From positions 455,029-519,028 of the forward strand of contig NZ_FSRE01000002.1 in the NCBI RefSeq assembly GCF_900141795.1: a stretch of DNA of 64,000 bases. Direction: 5' to 3'. Shown one piece after another: positions 23,332 to 32,500 of this stretch. Origin of the DNA: Sulfurivirga caldicuralii. Lineage in GTDB: Bacteria; Pseudomonadota; Gammaproteobacteria; Thiomicrospirales; Thiomicrospiraceae. Position numbers and translations under genes: made by a program. Positions within the stretch are counted from its first letter, which is position 1. Every line of letters begins with the position of its first letter. The notes under the pieces were generated by a model that saw nothing but the letters and a program-made list of their open reading frames with translations, was not told the DNA's origin and made no database searches.

Positions 23332-25601
23332 GCCTGAAAGAAACGCTTATTCGTGGCCTTGCCTATCTGTACCCCATGGCCAGGCGCTGGCTCAAGCGCT
23401 TTCCCGGTGGCGTTTACCCACAGTACAAGAAAGAACTTTCCGCGCGTCATCCCCTGCACGCGCCCATCCTGCCGGACGAACTGATTCTACCACTGCAGCA
23501 GCATGTGGGCGTTCCGGCCATCCCCACTGTCAAAGTGGGAGAACGTGTGCGCAAATTCCAGCAGATCGCCAAACCGGCACCGGGACTGTCCGTACCCGTG
23601 CATGCGCCGACGTCAGGCACGGTCAAGGCCATTGAAAAGCGCCCACTGCCTCATCCCTCCGGCCTGCCGGACTGGTGCATCGTGATCGAACCTGATGGTC
23701 AGGACGAAGCGGGCGACATGCCCGTTGCCATTCAAACGCCCACCTGCCCGGCCTCGCTCAAGAAGATGATCCTGCAGGCTGGCATCGTGGGGATGGGTGG
23801 CGCCGGCTTCCCCTCATGGCGCAAACTGCCCACAAAGCAGGGGCAGATTCATACCCTGCTGATCAATGGCGCCGAATGTGAGCCCTACATCACCTGCGAC
23901 GATCTGCTCATGCAGACACGCCCGCACGACATCATTCAGGGTGCGCTAAAAGTGGCCGAGTGCATTGGAGCAGAAAAAATCATCGTTGGGATCGAGGACA
24001 ACAAGCCATTTGCCCTCAAGGCCATGCGCCAGGCAGCTGAGGGCACCGGCGTCGACATTCAGGCCGTGCCCACGGTGTATCCCATGGGAGGACAAAAGCA
24101 GCTCACCGAACAGCTCACCGGTATCGAGGTGCCAGCCAAGGCCCATGCCGTGGATGTGGGGCTGCTGATGTTCAACGTGGCCACAGCGGCCGCCATTTAT
24201 CGCGCAGCCGAGTACCACGAGCCGCTTGTCAGCCGCCTGGTGACCGTCAGCGGCGAAGGGCTGGCTGAGCCCATGAATATCGAAGCGCTGCTGGGCACCC
24301 CCTTCGAAGCCCTGGCCAACGTCGCCAAACCCAAACAGCCACTTGACTACCCCCTCATCATGGGCGGCCCCATGATGGGACACGAAGTGGTCAATACGCA
24401 GGTGCCGGTGATCAAGACCACCAACTGCATCCTTGCCAATCCGCCGCAACCGATCACCCCGGCCATGCCTTGCATCCGTTGCGGGGAATGCATGGATGCC
24501 TGCCCGGTCAACCTGCTGCCCCAGCAGATGTACTGGCACGCCCATGCTCACGAATGGGACAAGGTGGAAAAGCTGCACCTGTTTGACTGTATCGAATGCG
24601 GCTGCTGCAGTTTTGTCTGCCCCAGCCATATTCCACTGGTGCAGTATTATCGTCACGCTAAGGGCGAGATTCGCAAGCTGCGCGAAGAGCAGGCATTTCA
24701 GGAACACGCCCGCCGACGCCATGAAGCCCATCTGGCTCGACTGGAACGAGAAAAAGCGGAAAAGGAAGCACGCCTCAAGGCGAAGAAGGAAGCCGTCAAG
24801 AAGCAGGCCGCCCAAAGCACACCGTCCGTGGATGCCCAGTCAGCGGGACTGTCCGCCCGCGAACGCGCCATCGCAGCGGCAAAGGCCCGTGCTGCGAAGG
24901 AATCCGGTCCGACCGCAACGGATGATACCGCAGCCAAGCGCAAAGCCGCCATGGAGGCTGCACGCAAGCGCGCTGCCGCCAAACGAAAAGCTGATACATC
25001 AGACGAACCGGCCCAAAGCCCGGAAGAGAAGCGCAAGGCTGCCATGGAAGCGGCAAAACGCCGTGCCGAAGCCCTGAAAGCCCAAAAGGCGTCCACCGAC
25101 TCGGCAACCGAAAAAACGCCTTCCGAAAAAGTCGGGGACCCCCTCTGCGCCGACGCGAAACGCAAGGCCGCCATGGAGGCTGCACGCAAGCGCGCCGCGG
25201 CACAACGCGCCAAAAAGGCACAGGAAGCCGCATCCTCTACTGATACCAGCACGCCCCCCGGTTCCGATCAGGCAACAGAGGAAACTGCACAGGCAGATCG
25301 CCGCCTGGCCGCCATGGAAGCGGCCAGGCGCCGTGCAGCGGCTCTTCGCCAACAGAAACAGGAGACTGGAGAGGAAACACCAGCCGGCAAGGACCAAACA
25401 CCCGTTGAAAATGCTCAAACGGCTCAAAACCCCACTTCTGCAGCCACGCCTTCAGCCACCGAAAAACGCGACACCGAAAAAGTCGGGGACCCCCCTTCTC
25501 GCGACTCCAAACGCAAGGCCGCCATGGAGGCTGCGCGCAAACGGGCAGCCGCACTGCGAGCCCGCAAGGCCCAACAGAACAGTGAGCATAACGACACATG
25601 A
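23328..25601 (+). CDS. rsxC: Electron transport complex subunit RsxC/RnfC with repetitive C-terminal tail
   Basis: Peripheral NADH/FMN-binding and Fe-S subunit of Rnf. 757 aa. The conserved core (about 1-445) includes [15 protein letters not shown] and two 4Fe-4S motifs, [12 protein letters not shown] and [12 protein letters not shown]. The tail (about 450-757) is Ala/Lys/Arg-rich and contains five imperfect copies of a block like [15 protein letters not shown], typical of gammaproteobacterial RsxC. Two copies of the dispersed GTCGGGGACCCCC element are inserted between these blocks, encoding EKVGDP (residues about 600 and 717). Confidence 0.94.
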   Translation: MSLKETLIRGLAYLYPMARRWLKRFPGGVYPQYKKELSARHPLHAPILPDELILPLQQHVGVPAIPTVKVGERVRKFQQIAKPAPGLSVPVHAPTSGTVKAIEKRPLPHPSGLPDWCIVIEPDGQDEAGDMPVAIQTPTCPASLKKMILQAGIVGMGGAGFPSWRKLPTKQGQIHTLLINGAECEPYITCDDLLMQTRPHDIIQGALKVAECIGAEKIIVGIEDNKPFALKAMRQAAEGTGVDIQAVPTVYPMGGQKQLTEQLTGIEVPAKAHAVDVGLLMFNVATAAAIYRAAEYHEPLVSRLVTVSGEGLAEPMNIEALLGTPFEALANVAKPKQPLDYPLIMGGPMMGHEVVNTQVPVIKTTNCILANPPQPITPAMPCIRCGECMDACPVNLLPQQMYWHAHAHEWDKVEKLHLFDCIECGCCSFVCPSHIPLVQYYRHAKGEIRKLREEQAFQEHARRRHEAHLARLEREKAEKEARLKAKKEAVKKQAAQSTPSVDAQSAGLSARERAIAAAKARAAKESGPTATDDTAAKRKAAMEAARKRAAAKRKADTSDEPAQSPEEKRKAAMEAAKRRAEALKAQKASTDSATEKTPSEKVGDPLCADAKRKAAMEAARKRAAAQRAKKAQEAASSTDTSTPPGSDQATEETAQADRRLAAMEAARRRAAALRQQKQETGEETPAGKDQTPVENAQTAQNPTSAATPSATEKRDTEKVGDPPSRDSKRKAAMEAARKRAAALRARKAQQNSEHNDT
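25126..25143 (-). repeat. Dispersed GGGGGTCCCCGAC element, copy B (in rsxC)
   Basis: AAAAAGTCGGGGACCCCC on plus, in frame as EKVGDP. The upstream flank also has the second A-run (CGAAAAAACG) seen in copies C, D and E. Confidence 0.85.
25477..25495 (-). repeat. Dispersed GGGGGTCCCCGAC element, copy C (in rsxC)
   Basis: AAAAAGTCGGGGACCCCCC on plus, again encoding EKVGDP, with the upstream CGAAAAACG half present. It lies 351 bp after copy B. Confidence 0.85.
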
Positions 25602-26647
25602 GCAACAACGGTAATCTCTGGCCGCCGGCCGGCGCCCCCTTTACCCATGCCGATGCGTCTGTCGGCAAGGTGATGATGCAGGTGCAGATAGCATCCATCC
25701 TGCCTCTGCTGGTCCATATCTACTATTTTGGCTGGGGCATTGCCGTACAGTGGATGCTGGCCATGATGACCGGGCTAGTGGTGGAGTACGCCATGCTGCA
25801 CCTGCGCGGCCGTCCTGTGAAACCCTTCCTGCTGGACGGCAGTGCCGTCATCACCGTGACGGGCCTCACCTTCTGTATTCCACCCGAAAGTCCCTGGTGG
25901 CTGATTGTGGTGGGCGTCTCCTTCGCCCTGATTTTTGGCAAGCACCTGTATGGCGGGCTGGGCTACAACCCATTCAACCCGGCCATGCTTGGCTATGCCT
26001 TCCTGCTGGTCTCCTTCCCTGCGGAAATGACCCAGTGGACCCTGCCCAGCGCTGTCAGCGGCCACACGCTCAGCATCATGGATTCCATGATCAAAATCTT
26101 TACCGGTCATCTTCCACAGGGACTCATCGATCAGGTGACTGGCGCCACCCCGCTGGATCATGTCAAAACCGGTCTGCATAACGGCGGCACGGTTCACGAT
26201 GTGCTGAGCCACAGCCAGACCATATGGAACGGCATTGCCGGACACGGCTGGATCCAGGTCAATATTGCCTTCATGCTCGGTGGTCTTTATCTGTTGTGGA
26301 CGCGCACCATTCGCTGGCAGTATCCGGTCGGTTTTCTTGGCACGCTGGCGCTGCTGGCGTGGATCTTCCACACCATCGACCCCGCTCACTATGCCCCGCC
26401 CCTGTTCCATCTGCTCTCCGGTGGCACAATGCTGGCGGCCTTCTTTATCATTACCGATCCGGTCACGGCGGCCGCCACGCCCAAGGGACGACTGATCTAT
26501 GCCATGGGCATCGGTGTGCTGGTCTATGTGATTCGCACCTGGGGTGGCTACCCGGACGGCATTGCCTTTGCCGTACTGCTGATGAATATCTTTGTCCCGC
26601 TGATCGACCAGTACACGCAACCACGCGTCAAGGGGTACAGCAAATGA
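25598..26647 (+). CDS. rsxD: Electron transport complex subunit RsxD/RnfD
   Basis: Integral-membrane flavoprotein subunit of Rnf. 349 aa with about nine or ten hydrophobic spans. The motif TGATPLDH (around residue 183) contains the threonine to which FMN is covalently bound in the family. Overlaps rsxC and rsxG by 4 bp at each end. Confidence 0.95.
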   Translation: MSNNGNLWPPAGAPFTHADASVGKVMMQVQIASILPLLVHIYYFGWGIAVQWMLAMMTGLVVEYAMLHLRGRPVKPFLLDGSAVITVTGLTFCIPPESPWWLIVVGVSFALIFGKHLYGGLGYNPFNPAMLGYAFLLVSFPAEMTQWTLPSAVSGHTLSIMDSMIKIFTGHLPQGLIDQVTGATPLDHVKTGLHNGGTVHDVLSHSQTIWNGIAGHGWIQVNIAFMLGGLYLLWTRTIRWQYPVGFLGTLALLAWIFHTIDPAHYAPPLFHLLSGGTMLAAFFIITDPVTAAATPKGRLIYAMGIGVLVYVIRTWGGYPDGIAFAVLLMNIFVPLIDQYTQPRVKGYSK

Positions 26648-27276
26648 GTACGCCACGGGAAGAGCTCCTCCGCCATATCCGCCAGGCCACTGGAAAAATG
26701 GTGCTGTTCATTGGCCTGGCCATTATTGTGCTGGTGGCAGTGCGCGCTTGGCTGGAACCCAAAATTGAGCAGGCACGCGTGGAGACTTTGAAAAGCCAAC
26801 TCAACGAGACTATTCCGCAGACGGCCTACGACAACGATCTCCTGCAGGATACGGTAATGATTAGGGCACCGGAATTGCTGGGTACCGACAAGCCCGTTAC
26901 CCTCTACCGTGCCCGCAAGAATGGAAAGCCGGTGGGCGTTGTGTTTGAAACCATTGCCCCTGACGGCTATAGCGGCGACATACACCTCTTGGTTGGCATC
27001 TACGCTGATGGACGCATTGCGGGGGTGCGTGTGCTTGAACATCGTGAAACCCCGGGTCTGGGCGATAAAATCGAACTTAAAAAATCACCGTGGATCCTTT
27101 CCTTTGACGGCAAACGGCTCACGCCAGAAAATGAAGCACAGTGGCACGTTAAAAAGGACGGCGGCATCTTTGATCAGTTTACCGGTGCCACGATCACTCC
27201 ACGCGCCGTGGTCAAGGCGGTGAAAAAGGCACTTGCGTTTTATCAACAGTATCAAGACAGGATCTGGCAGCCATGA
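26644..27276 (+). CDS. rsxG: Electron transport complex subunit RsxG/RnfG, covalent FMN
   Basis: Periplasmic flavoprotein anchored by one N-terminal helix (about residues 18-36, MVLFIGLAIIVLVAVRAW). 210 aa from the ATG at 26644; the frame stays open further upstream inside rsxD, but the 4-bp overlap start is the right one. The FMN-binding motif is TGATITPRAVV near the C-terminus (S/T-G-A-T). The stop overlaps the rsxE start. Confidence 0.95.
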   Translation: MSTPREELLRHIRQATGKMVLFIGLAIIVLVAVRAWLEPKIEQARVETLKSQLNETIPQTAYDNDLLQDTVMIRAPELLGTDKPVTLYRARKNGKPVGVVFETIAPDGYSGDIHLLVGIYADGRIAGVRVLEHRETPGLGDKIELKKSPWILSFDGKRLTPENEAQWHVKKDGGIFDQFTGATITPRAVVKAVKKALAFYQQYQDRIWQP

Positions 27277-27974
27277 CCTTGGAACGCTTGCGCGAAATCG
27301 TTTACGAAGGGCTGTGGAACAATAACCAGGCGCTGGTTGCCCTGCTGGGGCTCTGTCCCATGCTGGCGGTCACCAATAACGCCATCAACGGCCTTGGACT
27401 GGGCATTGCCACGCTCGTGGTGCTGGTGGTTTCCAATGTGCTGGTCTCGCTGATCCGTGCCCATGTGCCCCGTGAAGTGCGCATCCCCATCTTCATCGGG
27501 ATTATCGCCACAGCCGTCACCATTATTGACATGGTCATGGACGCCTATATGCACACCCTGCACGGCATCCTCGGCATCTTTATTCCGCTGATCGTGACCA
27601 ACTGCGTCATTCTTGGCCGCGCCGAAGCCTTTGCCTCGCGCAACCCGGTGCTCGAATCCGCCGTGGATGGCCTGGCCATGGGGATCGGGTTTCTGATTGT
27701 ATTGGTCGTGCTCGGCGGCATGCGCGAACTGCTGGCGCAAGGCACCCTGCTGGATCAGGCAGAGCTGCTCTTTGGCCCAACCGCAAAGGCATGGACGCTG
27801 CATCTTACGGACAATCCGCACGGTGTCCTGCTCGCCGCCCTGCCCCCCGGCGCATTCCTTGGCTTGGGCATCCTCGTTGCCATCAAGCAATGGATTGAGC
27901 TACGCCGTGAAGAACGACTGCACGCCCAGCCTCAAGCGGAAAACATGCCTTCCCATGAACCAGAAAAAGCGTGA
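27273..27974 (+). CDS. rsxE: Electron transport complex subunit RsxE/RnfE
   Basis: Integral-membrane subunit paralogous to RsxA. 233 aa, about six spans. LGLCPMLAVTNNAINGLGLG and IVTNCVILGRAEAFASRNP are the pseudo-symmetrical cysteine loops. A charged C-terminal tail follows about residue 205. It overlaps nth by 20 bp. Confidence 0.95.
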   Translation: MTLERLREIVYEGLWNNNQALVALLGLCPMLAVTNNAINGLGLGIATLVVLVVSNVLVSLIRAHVPREVRIPIFIGIIATAVTIIDMVMDAYMHTLHGILGIFIPLIVTNCVILGRAEAFASRNPVLESAVDGLAMGIGFLIVLVVLGGMRELLAQGTLLDQAELLFGPTAKAWTLHLTDNPHGVLLAALPPGAFLGLGILVAIKQWIELRREERLHAQPQAENMPSHEPEKA

Positions 27975-28596
27975 AGCCATCTTTGACCGCCTGGCGGAAT
28001 GCATTCCCAACCCTACTACTGAGCTCAACTACAGCAACCCGTTCGAACTGCTGGTAGCCGTCATCCTCTCTGCCCAGGCTACCGACAAGGGCGTTAACAA
28101 GGCGACGGAAAAGCTGTTCAAGGTGGCCAGTACGCCTGAAAAGATGCTTGAGCTTGGCGAGGAAGGCCTGAAGGAATACATTAAGACCATCGGGCTGTAT
28201 AACACCAAGGCAAAAAACATTATTGAAACCAGCCGCATTCTTGTGGAACGCTACGGCGGGCAGATCCCGCGCACACGCAAGGAACTGGAAGCCCTGCCGG
28301 GTGTAGGCCGCAAGACCGCCAATGTGATACTCAATACGGCATTTGGCGAAGCGGTGATCGCCGTGGACACCCATATCTTCCGTGTAGCCAATCGAACCGG
28401 GCTGGCACCCGGCAAGACGGTGCGTGAAGTGGAAGACAGGCTCATGAAGGTCACGCCCAAGCGCCACCTGAAGGATGCACACCACCTGCTTATCCTGCAT
28501 GGCCGCTATACCTGCACGGCGCGCAAGCCAAAATGCGGCAAATGCTGCATTTACGACCTGTGCGAATTCCCCGACAAAAGCAAGTACGTGGAGTAA
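27955..28596 (+). CDS. nth: Endonuclease III (DNA glycosylase/AP lyase)
   Basis: Removes oxidised pyrimidines in base-excision repair. 213 aa. The helix-hairpin-helix LPGVGRKTANVIL contains the catalytic Lys, and AVDTHIFRV holds the catalytic Asp. The C-terminal [4Fe-4S] cluster is C-X6-C-X2-C-X5-C (CTARKPKCGKCCIYDLC). As in E. coli it terminates the rsx operon; its start lies 20 bp inside rsxE. Confidence 0.97.
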   Translation: MNQKKREAIFDRLAECIPNPTTELNYSNPFELLVAVILSAQATDKGVNKATEKLFKVASTPEKMLELGEEGLKEYIKTIGLYNTKAKNIIETSRILVERYGGQIPRTRKELEALPGVGRKTANVILNTAFGEAVIAVDTHIFRVANRTGLAPGKTVREVEDRLMKVTPKRHLKDAHHLLILHGRYTCTARKPKCGKCCIYDLCEFPDKSKYVE

Positions 28597-28598
28597 CC

Positions 28599-29024
28599 GT
28601 GTTTACACAAGACCGTGATCAACTGCGCAAATTCTGGGTGGATGCCTGGCAGAAAAGCCAACGCGGCGAGCCACTGGACCCATTGTCACAGCAGGTGGTG
28701 GAGATTATTTCAGAGCACCCTGAGTACCAAGCCCTGTTGACGGAAAAAGCCATGCAGCGCGAATTCCTGCCGGAAAGCGGCGAGGTAAACCCGTTTTTGC
28801 ACATGGGCATGCACCTGGCCCTGCGCGAACAGATCGCCACCGATCGCCCGCAGGGCATCCGCCATGTTTTCAACCGGCTGGCGCTACAGTCCGGCGGATC
28901 CCACGAAGCCGAACATCGCATGATGGACTGCCTGGGCGAAGCGCTCTGGCAGGCGCAGCGCAGCCAACGACCACCTGATGAACAGGCTTATCTCGCCTGC
29001 CTCAAAAGCCTGCTAACCCCTTGA
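28599..29024 (+). CDS. DUF1841 family protein, function unknown
   Basis: 141-aa cytoplasmic protein matching the DUF1841 family: FTQDRDQLRKFWVDAW near the start and the conserved NPFLHMGMHLALREQIATDRP block with invariant His residues, a possible metal-site or DinB-like feature. It starts at GTG 28599 with GGAG 8 nt upstream, 2 bp after the nth stop, so it belongs to the rsx-nth transcript. No function is known. Confidence 0.85.
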   Translation: MFTQDRDQLRKFWVDAWQKSQRGEPLDPLSQQVVEIISEHPEYQALLTEKAMQREFLPESGEVNPFLHMGMHLALREQIATDRPQGIRHVFNRLALQSGGSHEAEHRMMDCLGEALWQAQRSQRPPDEQAYLACLKSLLTP

Positions 29025-29070
29025 TTTTGCATTCAACACGAAACGCTGTACAATACGCGCCCTCAAAAGC

Positions 29071-29224
29071 GCATCAGGTGCCCTGTACGGGATAATCGGG
29101 AAGTTCGGTGCAAGTCCGACGCTGCCCCCGCAACGGTGATGGAGAAGACGCTGCACAACGCCACTGGCCAACCGCCGGGAAGGCGCAGCGGAATGGCTCC
29201 TCAGCCCGGAGACCGGCCTGATGC
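29071..29224 (+). promoter_or_regulatory. Cobalamin (AdoCbl) riboswitch
   Basis: Closing stem P1 is GCATCAGG (29071-29078) with CCTGATGC (29217-29224). Inside lie the family hallmarks GGTGCAAGTCCGACGCTGCC and CCCCGCAACGGTGA (B12 box core). It precedes btuB, so high cobalamin should lower uptake-receptor synthesis. Confidence 0.95.
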
Positions 29225-29294
29225 AAGCACATCAACCACATTGCGGCGGGCAATGGTGGGTACGGCACGGTCATGACGTGCAGGCCTCCCCTTG

Positions 29295-29317
29295 CCTTTG
29301 TTGCGTGACAACAAAGG
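29295..29317 (+). promoter_or_regulatory. Shine-Dalgarno-sequestering hairpin of the btuB riboswitch
   Basis: Perfect 9-bp stem CCTTTGTTG/CAACAAAGG with loop CGTGA; the second arm contains most of the btuB ribosome binding site AAAGGA. The loop GCGT could kiss an ACGC in the aptamer (about 29157-29160), as in the L5-L13 contact of E. coli btuB. This indicates translational control. Confidence 0.65.
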
Positions 29318-29326
29318 ACCCGAAAC

Positions 29327-31120
29327 ATGAAAAGACATCTGCTTTCTGCAACGATTGCGAGCATCCTGTATACGCCGGCATACGCTGAACAGCTGGACCC
29401 GATTGTGGTCACGGCCAATAACCTGGAACAGCCCATATCCAGTGTCACCAGTCCCACCTACGTGATTACCCGTGAGGAAATCGACACGCGCGGCTGGGAA
29501 ACACTGACCGATGCACTGACCAGTTTACCCAGTGTGAGCTTCAACCGCGCCGGGGGCCCTGGCACTCTGACAACCGTGCGCATGCGTGGGCAAGACGGGA
29601 AAGGCATTCTTTTCATGATCGACGGCCAGATGGTTGCCGATCCGGGTGGAACAACCCTGTCCCCCACAATCGAGAACCTTTCCCTGGATCAGGTAGAACG
29701 CATCGAAGTAGTGCTGGGACCCCAATCGGGCATCTGGGGCAGCAACGCCTCGGCCGGGGTCATCAATATCATTACCCGCCAAGCAGGTCATCAAACGCTT
29801 CTCGTGGAAGGTGGCAGCGAAAACACGCGCCGTATCAGTGCCACAGCCAGTAAGAAAACAGAACGCTACAGCCTGTTGGCCAGCCTCTCCAGTGTCAATA
29901 CAGAAGGTTATACGGCAGTCAAGAAATACGGCAGCGCCGGCAAGCACAATGAAAAGGACGGCTTCCGGCAGGATGATGTGCTGTTCAAGGCAAGCGTGTC
30001 ACCCCGCAAAGGACATGCATTGGGTGTATCGCTGCAGCACACGACGGCCAATGCCGAATTTGATGACAGCAACAATCCTGAACAGACAGCCACGCATAAC
30101 GAACGCGACCTGCTGAATAAACGTGCCTGGTATGCCTTTCAACACGGCGGTCTGAATCTGAAGCTGAGCGTGTCCGAATACACCATTGAGCGCACCAGCT
30201 ACTCCAGCTGGGGTCCCTATTCATCCCACGGCAATCTCACCCGCTGGAGCGGGCTGGCCGGTTATACCTATACACCACACAGCACCCTCCAGTTGACCGC
30301 AGGCAACGAGCGTCTGCAAGGTAACAAAGATGCCTATTGGCACGACTATGCCGGCATCACCCACGTGCACACACTGGGTCGTCTGCAATTGACCGAAGCA
30401 TTACGCACGGATCACTTTGACAAGTTCAAGGACGCCACCACCGGTAAACTTGGCTTCAAGCTTCCCTTTGAGACATTCAGCCTACAGGGCAATTACGGCA
30501 CCAGTTACAACGCCCCAACCCCTTTCCAGGTCAGCTATGGTGCCACACAGAATCTGAAACCTGAAGCTGGCAAAGGCTGGGATCTGGGCATTAGCGCTTT
30601 TGGTGCCACATTAACTTATTATGATCAGTCCATTGAAGATGCCATTATCTATGCAGGCACCTGGCCAAATGACTACTACACCAACGCCAAGGGTAAAAAC
30701 CGCTTCAGCGGCTGGGAATTCAGCTACAGCGGTGGCTGGGGCGACTGGGATGTGGGGCTGAATTATGCCTGGCTGGATGCACGAGATAAAAACGATACTT
30801 TCCTGGCCCGGGTCCCTCATGACAAAGGCACGCTGACTCTCGATTACTATGGCTTCAGCAAATGGCATCTGGGTACGGAAGTCCAGCACATGGGTGATTA
30901 CCATGACACCGACGGCTCCAGCGGCAAGAACCTGGGTAACTATACATTGGTCAACGTCAAGGCCGACTATGCCCTTAATCGTCATTTCAGCCTCTATGCC
31001 AAAGCCATCAATCTATTCGACGTGGATTACTACACTGCTGCCGATCAGCAGACACCACCTCAATACGGCTACAACACTGGCGGCTTCCAATGGCGCGTTG
31101 GCCTGCGCGGGAAGTTCTGA
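29327..31120 (+). CDS. btuB: TonB-dependent vitamin B12 outer-membrane receptor
   Basis: Outer-membrane beta-barrel that imports cobalamin with TonB energy. 597 aa: signal peptide (about 1-20, ending AYA), TonB box DPIVVTA just after it, plug domain (VRMRGQDGKGILFMIDG, GSNASAGVINIITR), and a barrel ending in Phe (WRVGLRGKF). The riboswitch directly upstream supports B12 rather than iron-siderophore specificity. Confidence 0.93.
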   Translation: MKRHLLSATIASILYTPAYAEQLDPIVVTANNLEQPISSVTSPTYVITREEIDTRGWETLTDALTSLPSVSFNRAGGPGTLTTVRMRGQDGKGILFMIDGQMVADPGGTTLSPTIENLSLDQVERIEVVLGPQSGIWGSNASAGVINIITRQAGHQTLLVEGGSENTRRISATASKKTERYSLLASLSSVNTEGYTAVKKYGSAGKHNEKDGFRQDDVLFKASVSPRKGHALGVSLQHTTANAEFDDSNNPEQTATHNERDLLNKRAWYAFQHGGLNLKLSVSEYTIERTSYSSWGPYSSHGNLTRWSGLAGYTYTPHSTLQLTAGNERLQGNKDAYWHDYAGITHVHTLGRLQLTEALRTDHFDKFKDATTGKLGFKLPFETFSLQGNYGTSYNAPTPFQVSYGATQNLKPEAGKGWDLGISAFGATLTYYDQSIEDAIIYAGTWPNDYYTNAKGKNRFSGWEFSYSGGWGDWDVGLNYAWLDARDKNDTFLARVPHDKGTLTLDYYGFSKWHLGTEVQHMGDYHDTDGSSGKNLGNYTLVNVKADYALNRHFSLYAKAINLFDVDYYTAADQQTPPQYGYNTGGFQWRVGLRGKF

Positions 31121-31977
31121 TGATAAAACGAGGAGTTAAAGCCCCCCTTGCGGGGCTTTTTTTATGGCTTCTCTGCACCACTGCAGTGCTGGGCGCACCA
31201 CCTCAACGGATCGTGGTGCTGGCCCCCCATGCCGGTGAGCTGGTCTGTGCGGCGGGTGGTTGCGATCGCATTATCGCTGTGGTAGACCATACCGACTTTC
31301 CAGCGCAATTGAAAAAACTGCCTCATGTGGGTAGCTACGCAGCGGTAAATATCGAACGGCTGATACAGCTGCGGCCGGATCTGGTGGTCTACTGGTCAGG
31401 GGGTCTGTCTGCCAGGGTGCTCCAAAAACTGCGGATGCTCAACCTGCCGCTGCTGGATGTCTCCCCAAAGCGACTGGAAGATATTCCTCAAATCATTCGA
31501 CAACTGGGAATTCGGCTGGGAACACAGGCGCAGGCTAAAAACGTGGCGCGTGTCCTGACAAATCAGCTAAAGGCATTACTGCACACTTTTGGCAGGCGTC
31601 CGCCTATTCGCGTCTTTTACGAAATCTGGGAACCGCCCCTGATGACCATTGGCCATGGTCATTTTATCGACCAGGCCATTCACCTGTGCGGCGGCATCAA
31701 CATTTACGACGATGTCAGCCGCCCCAGCATTACCGTTATGGAAGAGAGTCTGCTGGCTCGCAATCCACAGGTGGTGCTATTGGGGGGAGAACCGACATTG
31801 CAACAGCGCTGGCTGAAAACATGGCAGCGCAAGCGCGCTTTTATGGACGTGGTTAAGCGGGGGGCTCTTTTTCCTGTCCCGGCCGATCTGACCCAACGAC
31901 CTGGGCCCCGCCTGATCGCCGGCACGGCGATTATCTGCCATGCGCTGGATCTGGCTCGCACCAGGGTTTTCAAGTAA
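31120..31977 (+). CDS. btuF: Periplasmic cobalamin-binding protein, BtuF-like
   Basis: Substrate-binding protein of the helical-backbone class (cobalamin/ferric siderophore ABC import). 285 aa: signal peptide (about 1-25, ending VLGA), then two lobes, with RIVVLAPHAGELVCAAGGCDRIIAVVD and HFIDQAIHLCGGINIY. ATG overlaps the btuB stop (TGATG), with GGGAAG about 5 nt upstream, indicating coupling. An intrinsic terminator lies within codons 7-15. The BtuC and BtuD partners are absent from the window. Confidence 0.85.
   Translation: MIKRGVKAPLAGLFLWLLCTTAVLGAPPQRIVVLAPHAGELVCAAGGCDRIIAVVDHTDFPAQLKKLPHVGSYAAVNIERLIQLRPDLVVYWSGGLSARVLQKLRMLNLPLLDVSPKRLEDIPQIIRQLGIRLGTQAQAKNVARVLTNQLKALLHTFGRRPPIRVFYEIWEPPLMTIGHGHFIDQAIHLCGGINIYDDVSRPSITVMEESLLARNPQVVLLGGEPTLQQRWLKTWQRKRAFMDVVKRGALFPVPADLTQRPGPRLIAGTAIICHALDLARTRVFK
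31138..31163 (+). terminator. Intrinsic terminator inside the start of btuF
   Basis: AAAGCCCC/GGGGCTTT stem with a 6-nt loop followed by a T run to 31163. It lies 18 bp after the btuB stop but within the btuF signal-peptide codons. It probably ends or attenuates the btuB transcript. Confidence 0.75.
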
Positions 31978-31995
31978 TTATTCGGCCATCTCCGC

Positions 31996-32490
31996 CTAGG
32001 ATTCGAACAGGCTGGGCACATCCACCAGGATAATGACCTGATCGCGATAGTGGGCGATACCCTGGATGTAGCGACTATTGTCTTCCTGACTGGATCCCAG
32101 CGGCTCAATGCGCTTTTCCGGAATATCGCGCACTTCCTGCACACGATCCACCAGCAGCCCTACCGGGCAATCTTCTTCCAGTTCTACAATGATGATGCGG
32201 CTTTCGTGGGTCAGGTCCGATACCGGCACGTCAATCATGCGGCGCATGTCCGCCACAGTCACAATCACACCGCGCACGTTGATCACGCCCAGCAGGCGCG
32301 GATCAGCGCCCGGCACCTTGCGGATGCGACCCACACGCAGCACTTCACGGATGTTGGACACGTCGATGCCGTAGGTTTCCCGGTCCAGATTAAACAGCAC
32401 GCACCGCTGCATGGGTCCGATGGCTTCTTCTTCTGCCGCTTCCGCGGGGGTCAGGTAAGGTTCGTTCTGCATGGCTTCTGTCACTTCCAT
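31996..32490 (-). CDS. cheW: Chemotaxis coupling protein CheW
   Basis: Links chemoreceptors to CheA. 164 aa with one CheW SH3-like domain from about residue 28 (CVLFNLDRETYGIDVSNIREVLR), including NVRGVIVTVADMRRM. The N-terminal 25 residues are acidic. Last gene of the minus-strand flagellar cluster, 10 bp after cheA. It converges with btuF. Confidence 0.94.
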   Translation of the reverse strand: MEVTEAMQNEPYLTPAEAAEEEAIGPMQRCVLFNLDRETYGIDVSNIREVLRVGRIRKVPGADPRLLGVINVRGVIVTVADMRRMIDVPVSDLTHESRIIIVELEEDCPVGLLVDRVQEVRDIPEKRIEPLGSSQEDNSRYIQGIAHYRDQVIILVDVPSLFES

Positions 32491-32500
32491 TGTCTGTCCC

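Larger units (their letters stand above)
24936..25590 (+). repeat. Tandem imperfect repeats in the rsxC tail
   Basis: Five related blocks encode (K/R)RKAAMEAA(R/K)(K/R)RA, starting near 24936, 25029, 25158, 25299 and 25509, with unequal, unrelated spacers. The GCCATGGAGGCTGCACGCAAGCG string is partly conserved at DNA level. Copy number is likely to vary between strains. Confidence 0.8.

Noticed and set aside
24936..25590. rsxC tail repeats as assembly error
   Set aside because: The blocks are imperfect, with unequal unrelated spacers, and the frame remains open to a normal 4-bp overlap with rsxD.
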